From positions 1 through 55,339 of the forward strand of contig NZ_LECW02000011.1 of the NCBI RefSeq assembly GCF_001042475.2: a stretch of DNA of 55,339 nucleotides, in the 5' to 3' direction. Both the position numbers and the translations under genes were made by a program. Below the pieces are notes generated by a model. It was not told where the DNA came from, made no database searches, and was given only the letters and a program-made list of their open reading frames with translations. Shown piece after piece: positions 20,989 through 29,745 of the stretch. Source of the DNA: Bacillus glycinifermentans (GTDB taxonomy: Bacteria > Bacillota > Bacilli > Bacillales > Bacillaceae). The first letter of the stretch is position 1. Every line of letters begins with the position of its first letter.

Positions 20989-21212
20989 ATTTTGCAAAAA
21001 AAATGATGGTATGATAACAAATTGACAATATATGGTTGGTTGCGGCATATATCAGTAAATGGGGATAAAGAACGGGCGAATATCGGTATTCGGACAAAAG
21101 CGGCACCCGGAACGGCAAGTCGGGCATATGCCGCTCAGCAGGCGGATTCCAAGTATGATCAAACCATCTAAAATTTGTCTGGACAATTTGCTGATTTCTC
21201 ATTTGGGCTTGC
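20989..21212. other. Intergenic region with dyads upstream of glmU
   Basis: No gene is supported. A GC-rich core (about 21040-21150) stands out from AT-rich flanks. It contains GCGGCATAT (21042-21050) facing ATATGCCGC (21126-21134), and inside that a perfect hairpin CGAATA-TCGG-TATTCG (21077-21092). A TTGACA at 21022-21027 may drive transcription through it, but its -10 is poor. Confidence 0.45.
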
Positions 21213-21241
21213 TTGAAATCAACTCATATTTAAGATATATT
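21213..21241 (+). promoter_or_regulatory. Promoter of glmU-prs
   Basis: TTGAAA (21213-21218), 17 bases, TATATT (21236-21241). The predicted start is about 30 bases before glmU. Confidence 0.7.
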
Positions 21242-21276
21242 TTTCTATGGATAATAGGGATAATGGAGGCCAATAA

Positions 21277-22647
21277 ATGGATAAGCGGTTTGCAGTTGTA
21301 TTAGCAGCTGGTCAAGGAACAAGAATGAAATCAAAGTTGTATAAAGTTCTTCATCCTGTTTGCGGAAAGCCGATGGTCGAGCATGTTGTCGATGAAGCTC
21401 TTAAGCTATCATTGGCTAAACTTGTCACAATTGTCGGGCATGGCGCGGAAGATGTCAAAAAGCAGCTCGGGGAAAAGAGCGAGTACGCTCTTCAGGCTGA
21501 ACAGCTCGGCACGGCGCACGCTGTGAAGCAGGCCAAATCGATTCTTGCCGGCAAAAAAGGAACGACGATCGTGATTTGCGGTGATACGCCGCTGTTAACG
21601 GCTGAAACAATGGAAGCCATGCTCAGGGAGCATCAGGAAAAAGGGGCAAAGGTGACCATTTTAACGGCGATTGCAGAGGATCCGGCAGGCTACGGGCGGA
21701 TTATACGCAATGAAAACGGAGACGTTGCGAAAATTGTCGAGCATAAAGATGCGACAGATGAGGAACGGCTTGTCAATGAAATCAATACAGGCACCTACTG
21801 TTTTGATAATGAAGCTCTTTTCCGGACGATCGAGCAGGTGTCCAATGATAATGTCCAAGGGGAATACTACCTTCCGGACGTTATTGAAATCCTCAAAAAT
21901 CAAGGTGAAACTGTTGCCGCTTATCAGACTGATAACTTCCAAGAAACGCTCGGAGTCAACGACAGAGTCGCTCTTTCCCAAGCGGAAAAGTACATGAAGC
22001 AGCGCATCAATAAACGCCATATGCAAAATGGCGTGAGCTTAATCGACCCCGATAACACGTATATTTCTCCGGAAGCCGTCATCGGCCGGGATACGGTCAT
22101 TTATCCTGGAACCGTCATCAAAGGCCGGGTGGTGATCGGCGAGGACACGGTTATCGGTCAAAACAGCGAGTTGGAAAACAGTACGATCGGCAGCCGGACG
22201 GTCATTAAACAATCCGTGGTTGTAGACAGCGAAATCGGTGACGACGTAACGATCGGCCCGTTTGCCCATATCAGACCTGATTCGAAAATCGGCAATGAGG
22301 TCAGAATCGGAAATTTCGTAGAAGTGAAGAAAGCTGAATTCGGAGATCGAAGCAAAGCCTCTCATTTAAGCTACATAGGGGATGCGGAAATTGGTTCAGA
22401 TGTGAATCTTGGCTGCGGTTCGATTACCGTTAATTATGATGGGAAAAATAAGTTTATGACTAAGGTTGAAGACGGTGCTTTTGTCGGCTGCAACTCAAAT
22501 CTGATTGCACCTGTTACGATTGGCAAAGGCGCCTACGTGGCAGCCGGTTCCACCATTACCGACGATGTACCAGGCCAAGCTTTGTCCATTGCCAGGGCAA
22601 GACAGGTCAACAAGGAAGACTACGTTAAGAATATACACAAAAAATAA
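21277..22647 (+). CDS. glmU: Bifunctional GlmU
   Basis: Makes UDP-N-acetylglucosamine for peptidoglycan and teichoic acid; called gcaD or tms in B. subtilis. The N-terminal uridyltransferase domain shows [15 protein letters not shown] (about 8-22) and GDTPLLT. The C-terminal acetyltransferase domain is a left-handed beta helix of hexapeptide repeats (about 250-440). The length of 456 is normal. TGGAGG lies upstream. It is followed by prs after 21 bases, pairing cell-wall and nucleotide precursor synthesis in one operon. Confidence 0.97.
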   Translation: MDKRFAVVLAAGQGTRMKSKLYKVLHPVCGKPMVEHVVDEALKLSLAKLVTIVGHGAEDVKKQLGEKSEYALQAEQLGTAHAVKQAKSILAGKKGTTIVICGDTPLLTAETMEAMLREHQEKGAKVTILTAIAEDPAGYGRIIRNENGDVAKIVEHKDATDEERLVNEINTGTYCFDNEALFRTIEQVSNDNVQGEYYLPDVIEILKNQGETVAAYQTDNFQETLGVNDRVALSQAEKYMKQRINKRHMQNGVSLIDPDNTYISPEAVIGRDTVIYPGTVIKGRVVIGEDTVIGQNSELENSTIGSRTVIKQSVVVDSEIGDDVTIGPFAHIRPDSKIGNEVRIGNFVEVKKAEFGDRSKASHLSYIGDAEIGSDVNLGCGSITVNYDGKNKFMTKVEDGAFVGCNSNLIAPVTIGKGAYVAAGSTITDDVPGQALSIARARQVNKEDYVKNIHKK

Positions 22648-22668
22648 TCCTAAAATCGGAGGTTTACA

Positions 22669-23622
22669 ATGTCTAATCAATATGAAGACGACAATTTGAA
22701 GATTTTTTCTTTAAACTCAAATCCGGATCTTGCGGCCGAAATCGCGGAGATCGTCGGAGTAGAGCTGGGAAAGTGTTCTGTTAAACGTTTTAGCGACGGT
22801 GAAGTGCAAATCAATATCGAAGAGAGCATCCGCGGCTGTGACTGCTATGTCATTCAATCGACGAGCGCTCCGGTTAACGAGAATATCATGGAGCTGTTGA
22901 TCATGGTTGATGCATTGAAACGCGCGTCCGCTAAAACGATTAATATCGTGATGCCTTATTACGGCTATGCCCGTCAGGACAGAAAAGCGCGGGCCCGTGA
23001 GCCGATCACCGCTAAGCTGGTGGCGAATCTGCTTGAAACAGCCGGCGCTACCCGGGTGATTGCACTTGATTTGCATGCCCCGCAAATTCAAGGTTTCTTT
23101 GATATACCGATTGATCATTTAATGGGTGTTCCGATTTTAGGAAGTTATTTTGAACAGAAAAATTTGAATGATATTGTTATCGTGTCTCCTGACCACGGCG
23201 GGGTTACGCGGGCGCGCAAGCTGGCCGACCGTCTCAAAGCGCCGATCGCGATTATCGACAAACGCCGTCCGAAGCCGAATGTGGCTGAAGTCATGAACAT
23301 CATCGGACATATTGAAGGAAAAACCGCTATTTTAATCGATGATATCATCGATACAGCAGGAACGATCACGCTTGCGGCAAATGCGCTTGTCGAAAGCGGC
23401 GCATCTGAAGTATACGCCTGCTGTACGCATCCGGTTCTTTCAGGTCCGGCGATTGAAAGAATCAAAAACTCCAAAATTAAAGAGCTTGTCGTGACAAACA
23501 GCATCGAGCTTCCGGAAGAAAAGAAAATCGAGAAATTCAAGCAGCTTTCCGTTGCTCCGCTGCTCGCAGAAGCGATCATCCGCGTACACGAGAAGCAATC
23601 TGTCAGCTTCCTGTTCGATTAA
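22669..23622 (+). CDS. prs: Ribose-phosphate pyrophosphokinase
   Basis: Makes PRPP, the precursor of purines, pyrimidines, His, Trp and NAD and the ligand sensed by PurR encoded nearby. The class I signature [18 protein letters not shown], the catalytic-loop region [16 protein letters not shown] and the PRPP-binding [13 protein letters not shown] are intact. It has 317 residues. CGGAGG precedes the ATG. It sits in the glmU operon; ctc behind it has its own stress promoter. Confidence 0.97.
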   Translation: MSNQYEDDNLKIFSLNSNPDLAAEIAEIVGVELGKCSVKRFSDGEVQINIEESIRGCDCYVIQSTSAPVNENIMELLIMVDALKRASAKTINIVMPYYGYARQDRKARAREPITAKLVANLLETAGATRVIALDLHAPQIQGFFDIPIDHLMGVPILGSYFEQKNLNDIVIVSPDHGGVTRARKLADRLKAPIAIIDKRRPKPNVAEVMNIIGHIEGKTAILIDDIIDTAGTITLAANALVESGASEVYACCTHPVLSGPAIERIKNSKIKELVVTNSIELPEEKKIEKFKQLSVAPLLAEAIIRVHEKQSVSFLFD

Positions 23623-23635
23623 TTTGCTGATTCTG

Positions 23636-23661
23636 GTTTAAAGTTTTGTCGTTATGGGTAT
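23636..23661 (+). promoter_or_regulatory. Sigma-B promoter of ctc
   Basis: GTTTAA (23636-23641), 14 bases, GGGTAT (23656-23661). This matches the sigma-B consensus and the classical ctc promoter. Confidence 0.87.
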
Positions 23662-23702
23662 GGTTTTAGAAAAACCAATCTTACGATAGGATGGTGCTGG
23701 AT

Positions 23703-24329
23703 ATGGCAATCTTAAAAGCGGAAGAAAGAACAGGCTCCAAGCGCTCTTCTTTAAGAAAGATCCGGCTGTCGGGATTTGTGCCGGGTGTCGTTTACGGAAA
23801 AGAGTTAGAGAACAAGTCTGTTTCGCTGGATAGTGTCAAGCTTTTAAAAATTTTGCGCGATGAGGGAAAAAACACGATTATCAATCTGGATGTAAACGGT
23901 GAGCAGTACCCGGTCATGGTGACTGAGGTTCAGACGGATCCGTTGAAAGATTCGATTGTCCATGCCGATTTCAAGGTGGTTGATATGGAAGCCGAAATGG
24001 AAGCAGCCGTTCCCGTGAATCTGGCGGGAGAAGCTGAGGGAATCAAGCAGGGAGGCGTACTTCAGCAGCCGCTTTACGAGCTGTCGGTTACAGCTAAGCC
24101 GCAGAACATCCCCCAAGCCATTGAAGCGGACATTTCACACCTTGAGGTGAACGATGTATTAACGGTCGGCGATATCACGCCTGCAGGCGATTATTCATTC
24201 AACCATGAACCGGATGAAGTCGTCGCATCCATACTCCCTCCTCAAAAGCAAGAGGAAACAGAAGCCGAATCAGCAGCCCAGGAAGTTGAGGAACCAGAAG
24301 AAAGCAATGAAAAGGAAAAAAATGAATAA
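23703..24329 (+). CDS. ctc: General stress protein Ctc (ribosomal protein L25/TL5 family)
   Basis: A 208-residue 5S-rRNA-binding protein of the L25 family that associates with ribosomes under stress. The N-terminal L25 domain (RSSLRKIRLSGFVPGVVYGKE) is followed by the TL5-type beta domain (EADISHLEVNDVLTVGDI). A Glu-rich acidic tail ends the protein. I place the start at ATG 23703 by comparison with B. subtilis Ctc; an upstream ATG at 23691 would add four residues. It is expressed from the sigma-B promoter and by read-through from prs. Confidence 0.93.
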   Translation: MAILKAEERTGSKRSSLRKIRLSGFVPGVVYGKELENKSVSLDSVKLLKILRDEGKNTIINLDVNGEQYPVMVTEVQTDPLKDSIVHADFKVVDMEAEMEAAVPVNLAGEAEGIKQGGVLQQPLYELSVTAKPQNIPQAIEADISHLEVNDVLTVGDITPAGDYSFNHEPDEVVASILPPQKQEETEAESAAQEVEEPEESNEKEKNE

Positions 24330-24337
24330 ATGCTTAA

Positions 24338-24366
24338 GGCGTAATCCTCCCGCGGTTACGTCTTTT
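24338..24366 (+). terminator. ctc terminator
   Basis: GGCGTAA / TTACGTC stem (one G-U pair) with TTTT. Confidence 0.65.
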
Positions 24367-24443
24367 GTGCTAGAATGAGGGGAATTAAGGACGCTCCCCC
24401 TCATGGCTGGTGAGGCAGGGTTTTGATTAAGGGAGGAAATAGA

Positions 24444-25010
24444 ATGCTTGTGTTTGCAGGTTTGGGCAATCCGGGTAAAACGTACGAAAATACGAGACAC
24501 AACGTCGGTTTCATGGCGATTGACGTGCTTTCAAAGGAATGGAATATTGCCCTTGATAAAACAAAATTTCATGGACAGTACGGAATCGGATTTGTTTCCG
24601 GCAAAAAGGTTCTACTTGTTAAGCCGCTTACATATATGAACTTATCGGGAGAATGTTTGAGGCCTCTTTTGGACTACTACGAGGTCCCGATTGAAAATAT
24701 GAAAGTGATTTATGATGATTTGGATCTTCCAACCGGAAAAATCCGTCTCAGGACAAAAGGAAGCGCCGGAGGACACAACGGGATTAAATCGATGATTCAG
24801 CATCTTGGGACATCTGATTTTAACAGGATCAGAGTCGGGATCGGCCGTCCTGTAAACGGAATGAAAATCGTCGATTATGTCCTTGGCGCTTTTACGGGCG
24901 AAGAGGAGCCGGCCATTCGGGAAGCCGTTCAAAAAACGGTTAAGGCCTGTGAAGCTTCTTTGGAAAAACCTTTTTTGGAAGTTATGAATGAATATAACGC
25001 AAAGGTATAA
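24444..25010 (+). CDS. pth: Peptidyl-tRNA hydrolase
   Basis: Frees tRNA from peptidyl-tRNA that has dropped off ribosomes; called spoVC in B. subtilis because a leaky mutation blocked spore coat formation. [18 protein letters not shown] contains the catalytic His and the substrate-binding Asn. [10 protein letters not shown] and [13 protein letters not shown] complete the active site. The ATG at 24444 has GGGAGG upstream and yields 188 residues, as in B. subtilis. The stop overlaps the -35 element of the fin promoter. Confidence 0.96.
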   Translation: MLVFAGLGNPGKTYENTRHNVGFMAIDVLSKEWNIALDKTKFHGQYGIGFVSGKKVLLVKPLTYMNLSGECLRPLLDYYEVPIENMKVIYDDLDLPTGKIRLRTKGSAGGHNGIKSMIQHLGTSDFNRIRVGIGRPVNGMKIVDYVLGAFTGEEEPAIREAVQKTVKACEASLEKPFLEVMNEYNAKV

Positions 25011-25034
25011 GCCGAACGGGAACGGATCATACTA
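25005..25034 (+). promoter_or_regulatory. Sigma-F/sigma-G promoter of fin
   Basis: GTATA (25005-25009), 18 bases, CATACTA (25028-25034). It matches the pattern shared by sigma-F and sigma-G, and the -35 overlaps the pth stop codon. Confidence 0.83.
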
Positions 25035-25067
25035 GTCTTAAAAAGACTCGTTATTGGAGGTTCCCGT

Positions 25068-25298
25068 ATGGCTTTGCATTATTACTGCCGCCATTGCGGC
25101 GTTAAAGTAGGAAGTCTTGACCATTCTTACGTCAACAGCAAACAATTGGGTTTTGACCACTTAACAAATGAGGAAAGAAACGATATGATTTCTTATATGG
25201 ATAATGGGGATTTACACGTAAAGACGATATGTGAAGATTGTCAGGAAGCGTTAGAAAGAAATCCGGATTATCATCAATATCAGTCGTTTATTCAATAA
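25068..25298 (+). CDS. fin: Anti-sigma-F factor Fin (YabK)
   Basis: A 76-residue zinc protein that inhibits sigma-F and so helps the forespore switch to sigma-G. Two CxxC motifs (C7/C10 and C55/C58) bind zinc. The tail [20 protein letters not shown] is nearly identical to B. subtilis Fin. A GGAGG site lies nine bases before the ATG. The promoter readable by sigma-F fits negative feedback on its own activator. With csfB, this window carries two of the small forespore anti-sigma factors. Confidence 0.94.
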   Translation: MALHYYCRHCGVKVGSLDHSYVNSKQLGFDHLTNEERNDMISYMDNGDLHVKTICEDCQEALERNPDYHQYQSFIQ

Positions 25299-25301
25299 AA
25301 A

Positions 25302-25335
25302 GCTTTGGTGTAGAAACTAGACCAAAGCATTTTTC
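25302..25335 (+). terminator. fin terminator
   Basis: GCTTTGGT / ACCAAAGC perfect 8-bp stem with an 11-base loop and a T-rich tail. It ends just before the mfd binding site. Confidence 0.85.
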
Positions 25336-25362
25336 TATTTGAGGAAGAGAGGAGGGGCTCAT

Positions 25363-28300
25363 TTGAATAATATTCAATCCTTTATTACAAAAAGCGATGA
25401 TTTTAAATCCATCGTCAACGGTTTAAACGAAGGGCTGAAAGAACAGCTGCTTGCGGGGCTCTCCGGATCTGCACGGTCATTATTTACAGCCGCTTTTTCA
25501 AAAGAAACAAACCGTCCGTTATTTTTGATTACGCATAACCTTTATCAAGCTCAAAAAATCACAGACGATTTAACAGGACTGATAAAAGATCAGCCTGTCC
25601 TTTTATACCCTGTCAATGAATTAATCTCATCCGAAATTGCGGTCGCGAGCCCTGAACTGCGTTCACAAAGGCTGGACGTTTTGAATAGGCTTGCAAGCGG
25701 TGAAACGCCGATCGTTGTTGCTCCTGCAGCAGCCGTCAGAAGAATGCTGCCCCCGGTGGACATATGGAAAAGCAGCCAGATTCACTTAAAAACGGGGCGG
25801 GACATCGATCCGGAAAAGCTCATTCAAACCCTTGTCCAAATCGGATACGAACGTACCGATATGGTGGCGGCCCCTGGTGAATTCAGTATTCGCGGGGGTA
25901 TTATCGACGTTTATTCATTGACTGAGGACAATCCGATCCGGATTGAGCTGTTTGATACCGAGATCGATTCCATCCGCACGTTCAGCTCAGATGACCAGCG
26001 TTCGTTGGAAACGCGCGATGAGGTGACGATCGGCCCTGCCAAAGAATTGATCGTGCGTGAAGAAGACCGGAAGCGGGCCCTCGAGAAGCTGGAAAAAGGC
26101 CTTACTGACAGCCTGAAAAAGCTGAAGCTTGATAAACAAAAAGAAATCCTCCATCAAAACATCGAGGAGGACAAAGAACGGCTTACAGAAGGCAACATCG
26201 GCCAGGAAATGGTTAAATACCTTTCGTATTTCTATGAAAAGCCTGCTAGTTTGCTAGATTATTTTCCGTCTCATACATTGCTTATTTTAGACGAAGTCAG
26301 CCGCATTCACGAAATGGAAGAGCAGCTGCAAAAGGAAGAGGCCGAATGGATCACGAGCCTTCTTGAAGAAGGCAAGATTCTTCATGACATCTCGATGTCA
26401 TTTCCTTTTCACAGCCTCATGGCAAAACAACCCCGTCCGATTTTGTACTATTCGCTGTTTTTAAGACATGTTCAGCATACAAGCCCGCAAAACATCGTGA
26501 ATGTTTCCAGCAAACAAATGCAAAGTTTTCACGGGCAGATGAATGTGCTCAAAAACGAGATCGAACGGTTTAAAAAATCTAAATATACGACTGTTTTTCT
26601 TGGGGACAGCCGGGAACGCGTCGAAAAACTTGCATCCGTTCTGGAAGATTATGAAATAGAAGCTGCCCAAGCCGATGAAAATACAGCGCTCGCCCAAGGC
26701 CAGATTTATATCATGGAAGGCGGCCTTCAAACGGGCTTCGAGCTTCCATTGATGAAGCTTGCCGTCATCACGGAGGAAGAACTCTTTAAAAAGCGCGTGA
26801 AAAAGCAAGCGCGCAAACAAAAGCTGACAAACGCGGAGAGAATTAAGAGCTACTCGGAGCTGCAGATCGGCGACTATGTCGTTCACGTCAATCACGGAAT
26901 CGGTAAATATCTGGGTATTGAAACGCTTGAAATCAACGGAATCCACAAAGATTATTTAAATATTCACTACCAGGGAAGCGATAAGCTTTACGTGCCTGTC
27001 GATCAAATTGACCAGGTGCAGAAATACGTCGGTTCGGAAGGAAAAGAACCGAAGCTGTACAAATTGGGAGGAAGCGAGTGGAAGCGGGTCAAGAAAAAGG
27101 TAGAATCGTCCGTTCAGGATATCGCTGACGACTTGATCAAGCTTTATGCCGAGCGGGAAGCGAGCAAAGGATACGCGTTTTCTCCCGATCACGAAATGCA
27201 GCGCGAATTTGAAGCGGCTTTTCCTTATCAGGAAACTGAGGATCAGCTCAGATCGATTCACGAAATTAAAAAAGATATGGAAAGAGAACGCCCGATGGAT
27301 CGGCTGCTTTGCGGTGATGTCGGCTACGGCAAGACGGAGGTGGCTATCAGAGCCGCTTTTAAAGCAGTCGCTGACGGCAAGCAGGTTGCCATCCTTGTGC
27401 CGACCACGATTTTGGCCCAGCAGCATTATGAAACGATATTGGAGCGTTTTCAAGATTATCCGGTCACAATCGGCCTGCTCAGCCGCTTCCGCACGCGGAA
27501 AGAATCGTCGGAAACGATCAAAGGCTTGAAAAACGGCACGGTCGATATCGTGATCGGAACCCACAGGCTTTTATCAAAGGATGTCGTGTACAAGGATCTC
27601 GGTTTGCTCATCATTGATGAGGAACAAAGGTTCGGTGTTACGCATAAAGAAAAAATCAAACGGATTAAAGCGAATGTCGACGTTTTGACTTTAACGGCGA
27701 CACCGATACCGAGAACCCTTCATATGTCCATGCTCGGCGTCAGGGATTTATCGGTCATCGAAACGCCTCCGGAAAACCGCTTTCCGGTTCAGACGTATGT
27801 TGTCGAATACAACGGCGCTTTGGTAAGGGAAGCGATCGAACGCGAACTTGCCAGAGGAGGACAGGTATACTTTCTGTACAACCGCGTCGAGGACATCGAA
27901 AGAAAAGCTGAAGAGATTTCGATGCTTGTCCCCGATGCTAAGGTGACGTATGCCCACGGCAAAATGACGGAAAATGAACTCGAATCCGTCATGCTCAACT
28001 TTTTAGAGGGAGAATCCGATGTTCTCGTCAGTACGACGATTATCGAGACAGGCGTCGATATTCCGAACGTCAATACGTTGATCGTGCATGACGCCGACAA
28101 AATGGGGCTTTCACAGCTTTATCAGCTAAGGGGACGCGTCGGACGCTCCAACCGGGTCGCATATGCTTACTTTACGTATCGAAAAGACAAAGTTCTGACC
28201 GAAGTGGCGGAAAAAAGGCTTCAGGCCATTAAAGAATTCACAGAACTTGGCTCAGGCTTTAAAATCGCCATGCGCGACTTGACGATCCGCGGAGCCGGAA

Positions 28301-28896
28301 ACCTGCTCGGTGCGCAGCAGCACGGCTTCATTGATTCCGTCGGCTTTGATTTATACTCGCAAATGCTCAAGGAAGCGATCGAAGCACGCAAGGGAGACAC
28401 GGCGCAAATCGAACGCTTTGAGCCGGAAATCGATTTGGAGCTTGACGCCTATATTCCGCAATCGTATGTCACGGACGGCAAGCAGAAAATTGATATGTAT
28501 AAACGCTTCAGAGCCATTGAAGCGATTGAAGAAAAAGATGAGCTTCAAGATGAAATGATCGACCGTTTTGGCGAATATCCGAAGGAAGTCGAATATTTAT
28601 TTGCCATCGCGGAAATGAAAGTATACGCCATAAAAGAGCGCGTCGAGCTGATCAAACAGGATAAAGACGCCGTCAGACTGACGATCGACGAGAAGGCGAG
28701 CGCTGAGATTGACGGACAAAAGCTGTTCGAGCTTGGCAGCAAATACGGCAGGCAGATCGGCCTCGGGATGGAAGGCAAAAAGCTGAAAATCTCGATACAA
28801 GTTAAAAACCGCAAGCCGGAAGAATGGCTCGAAACATTGCTGGATATTCTGAAAGGACTGGAAAACGTCAAGAAACAAACGATCGCTTCATCGTAA
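25363..28896 (+). CDS. mfd: Transcription-repair coupling factor Mfd
   Basis: A DNA translocase that removes stalled RNA polymerase and recruits UvrA. Domains in order are an N-terminal UvrB-like module, a linker, the RNA-polymerase-interacting domain (about 480-560, with SELQIGDYVVHVNHGIGKY), the superfamily 2 helicase motor with Walker A GDVGYGKTE and Walker B DEEQ, motif VI QLRGRVGRSN, and a C-terminal autoinhibitory domain. TTG 25363 behind GGAGGGG gives 1177 residues, equal to B. subtilis Mfd. Confidence 0.97.
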   Translation: MNNIQSFITKSDDFKSIVNGLNEGLKEQLLAGLSGSARSLFTAAFSKETNRPLFLITHNLYQAQKITDDLTGLIKDQPVLLYPVNELISSEIAVASPELRSQRLDVLNRLASGETPIVVAPAAAVRRMLPPVDIWKSSQIHLKTGRDIDPEKLIQTLVQIGYERTDMVAAPGEFSIRGGIIDVYSLTEDNPIRIELFDTEIDSIRTFSSDDQRSLETRDEVTIGPAKELIVREEDRKRALEKLEKGLTDSLKKLKLDKQKEILHQNIEEDKERLTEGNIGQEMVKYLSYFYEKPASLLDYFPSHTLLILDEVSRIHEMEEQLQKEEAEWITSLLEEGKILHDISMSFPFHSLMAKQPRPILYYSLFLRHVQHTSPQNIVNVSSKQMQSFHGQMNVLKNEIERFKKSKYTTVFLGDSRERVEKLASVLEDYEIEAAQADENTALAQGQIYIMEGGLQTGFELPLMKLAVITEEELFKKRVKKQARKQKLTNAERIKSYSELQIGDYVVHVNHGIGKYLGIETLEINGIHKDYLNIHYQGSDKLYVPVDQIDQVQKYVGSEGKEPKLYKLGGSEWKRVKKKVESSVQDIADDLIKLYAEREASKGYAFSPDHEMQREFEAAFPYQETEDQLRSIHEIKKDMERERPMDRLLCGDVGYGKTEVAIRAAFKAVADGKQVAILVPTTILAQQHYETILERFQDYPVTIGLLSRFRTRKESSETIKGLKNGTVDIVIGTHRLLSKDVVYKDLGLLIIDEEQRFGVTHKEKIKRIKANVDVLTLTATPIPRTLHMSMLGVRDLSVIETPPENRFPVQTYVVEYNGALVREAIERELARGGQVYFLYNRVEDIERKAEEISMLVPDAKVTYAHGKMTENELESVMLNFLEGESDVLVSTTIIETGVDIPNVNTLIVHDADKMGLSQLYQLRGRVGRSNRVAYAYFTYRKDKVLTEVAEKRLQAIKEFTELGSGFKIAMRDLTIRGAGNLLGAQQHGFIDSVGFDLYSQMLKEAIEARKGDTAQIERFEPEIDLELDAYIPQSYVTDGKQKIDMYKRFRAIEAIEEKDELQDEMIDRFGEYPKEVEYLFAIAEMKVYAIKERVELIKQDKDAVRLTIDEKASAEIDGQKLFELGSKYGRQIGLGMEGKKLKISIQVKNRKPEEWLETLLDILKGLENVKKQTIASS

Positions 28897-28914
28897 AATT
28901 TTGTTGTTTCTCGC

Positions 28915-28943
28915 GTATATTACATTTGATGTGACGGATACTA
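28915..28943 (+). promoter_or_regulatory. Sigma-G promoter of spoVT
   Basis: GTATA (28915-28919), 17 bases, GATACTA (28937-28943), one mismatch from CATACTA. It is consistent with forespore expression. Confidence 0.65.
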
Positions 28944-29031
28944 AAATCAATCAAGAGTGGAGAGTGTTAGTAAATACACAGCTCTGTTTTATCCACCAGA
29001 TATATCATCAAATGAAAGAGAGGCAGCACAG

Positions 29032-29568
29032 ATGAAAGCAACTGGTATCGTACGTCGAATTGATGATTTGGGGCGGGTCGTCATTCCCAAAGAAATACGA
29101 AGAACATTACGCATTCGCGAGGGAGATCCTCTGGAAATTTTCGTCGACCGCGATGGGGAGGTTATTTTAAAAAAATATTCACCTATCAGCGAACTTGGAG
29201 ATTTTGCAAAGGAATACGCGGACGCCCTTTATGACAGCATGGGCCATTCCGTCTTGATTTGCGACAGGGATGTGTTTATTGCTGTTTCAGGAAGCTCTAA
29301 AAAAGACTATTTAAATAAATCGATCAGCGATATGGTTGAAAAAGCAATGGATCAGCGCAACTCTGTCCTGGAAGGAGACGCGAAAACGATTCAGCTTATT
29401 GACGGGATTGACGAAGAAGTCGCTTCATATACAATTGGTCCGATCGTTGCGAACGGTGATCCGATCGGTGCCGTTGTCATTTTTTCAAAAGACCAGTCGA
29501 TTGGTGAAGTGGAACATAAGGCAGTTGAAACTGCCGCAGGTTTTTTAGCGCGCCAAATGGAACAATAG
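29032..29568 (+). CDS. spoVT: Forespore regulator SpoVT
   Basis: A transcription factor that adjusts sigma-G-dependent genes in the forespore. The N-terminal AbrB-type swapped-hairpin domain (1-50, RRIDDLGRVVIPKEIRRTLRI) is a paralogue of AbrB encoded upstream. The C-terminal GAF-like domain (about 57-178) should bind a ligand, as yet unknown. ATG 29032 gives 178 residues as in B. subtilis; an open frame extends upstream through the promoter. A terminator follows. Confidence 0.96.
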   Translation: MKATGIVRRIDDLGRVVIPKEIRRTLRIREGDPLEIFVDRDGEVILKKYSPISELGDFAKEYADALYDSMGHSVLICDRDVFIAVSGSSKKDYLNKSISDMVEKAMDQRNSVLEGDAKTIQLIDGIDEEVASYTIGPIVANGDPIGAVVIFSKDQSIGEVEHKAVETAAGFLARQMEQ

Positions 29569-29626
29569 GTCTCATTCCTTTTCCTTTGTCATTCCTGATA
29601 AAGCGGAATGCCGAAACAACCAACTG

Positions 29627-29657
29627 GAACAGCACACCTTCGGGCTGTTCTTTTTTT
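29627..29657 (+). terminator. spoVT terminator
   Basis: GAACAGC / GCTGTTC stem with a 10-base loop and seven T. A second small hairpin CATTCC/GGAATG lies at 29591-29611. Confidence 0.88.
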
Positions 29658-29682
29658 AGTTAAAGGTGAATGGCACGGGATG

Positions 29683-29691
29683 TGGTATAAT
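29683..29691 (+). promoter_or_regulatory. Extended -10 promoter of yabM
   Basis: TGGTATAAT (29683-29691) is an extended -10 element. The -35 is poor, as is usual for this promoter class. Confidence 0.55.
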
Positions 29692-29745
29692 AAGCACGTT
29701 TCGTTGTGTTTTTCTAAAGAAAAGCACATTGAAAGGAGCTTGCAG

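Noticed and set aside
20987..21202. 71-codon minus-strand frame in the spoVG-glmU gap
   Set aside because: No clear binding site or recognised family. Its end runs into the spoVG terminator. It was left as an unexplained structured gap.
21059..21304. 81-codon plus-strand frame before and across the glmU start
   Set aside because: It overlaps the glmU start in another frame, covers the glmU promoter and has no credible domain.
26956..27564. 202-codon open frame on the minus strand inside mfd
   Set aside because: It mirrors conserved Mfd coding sequence, has no binding site or known domain, and arises from codon composition.
28957..29031. N-terminal extension of SpoVT by 25 codons
   Set aside because: It begins in the sigma-G promoter region; the ATG at 29032 matches the known protein.
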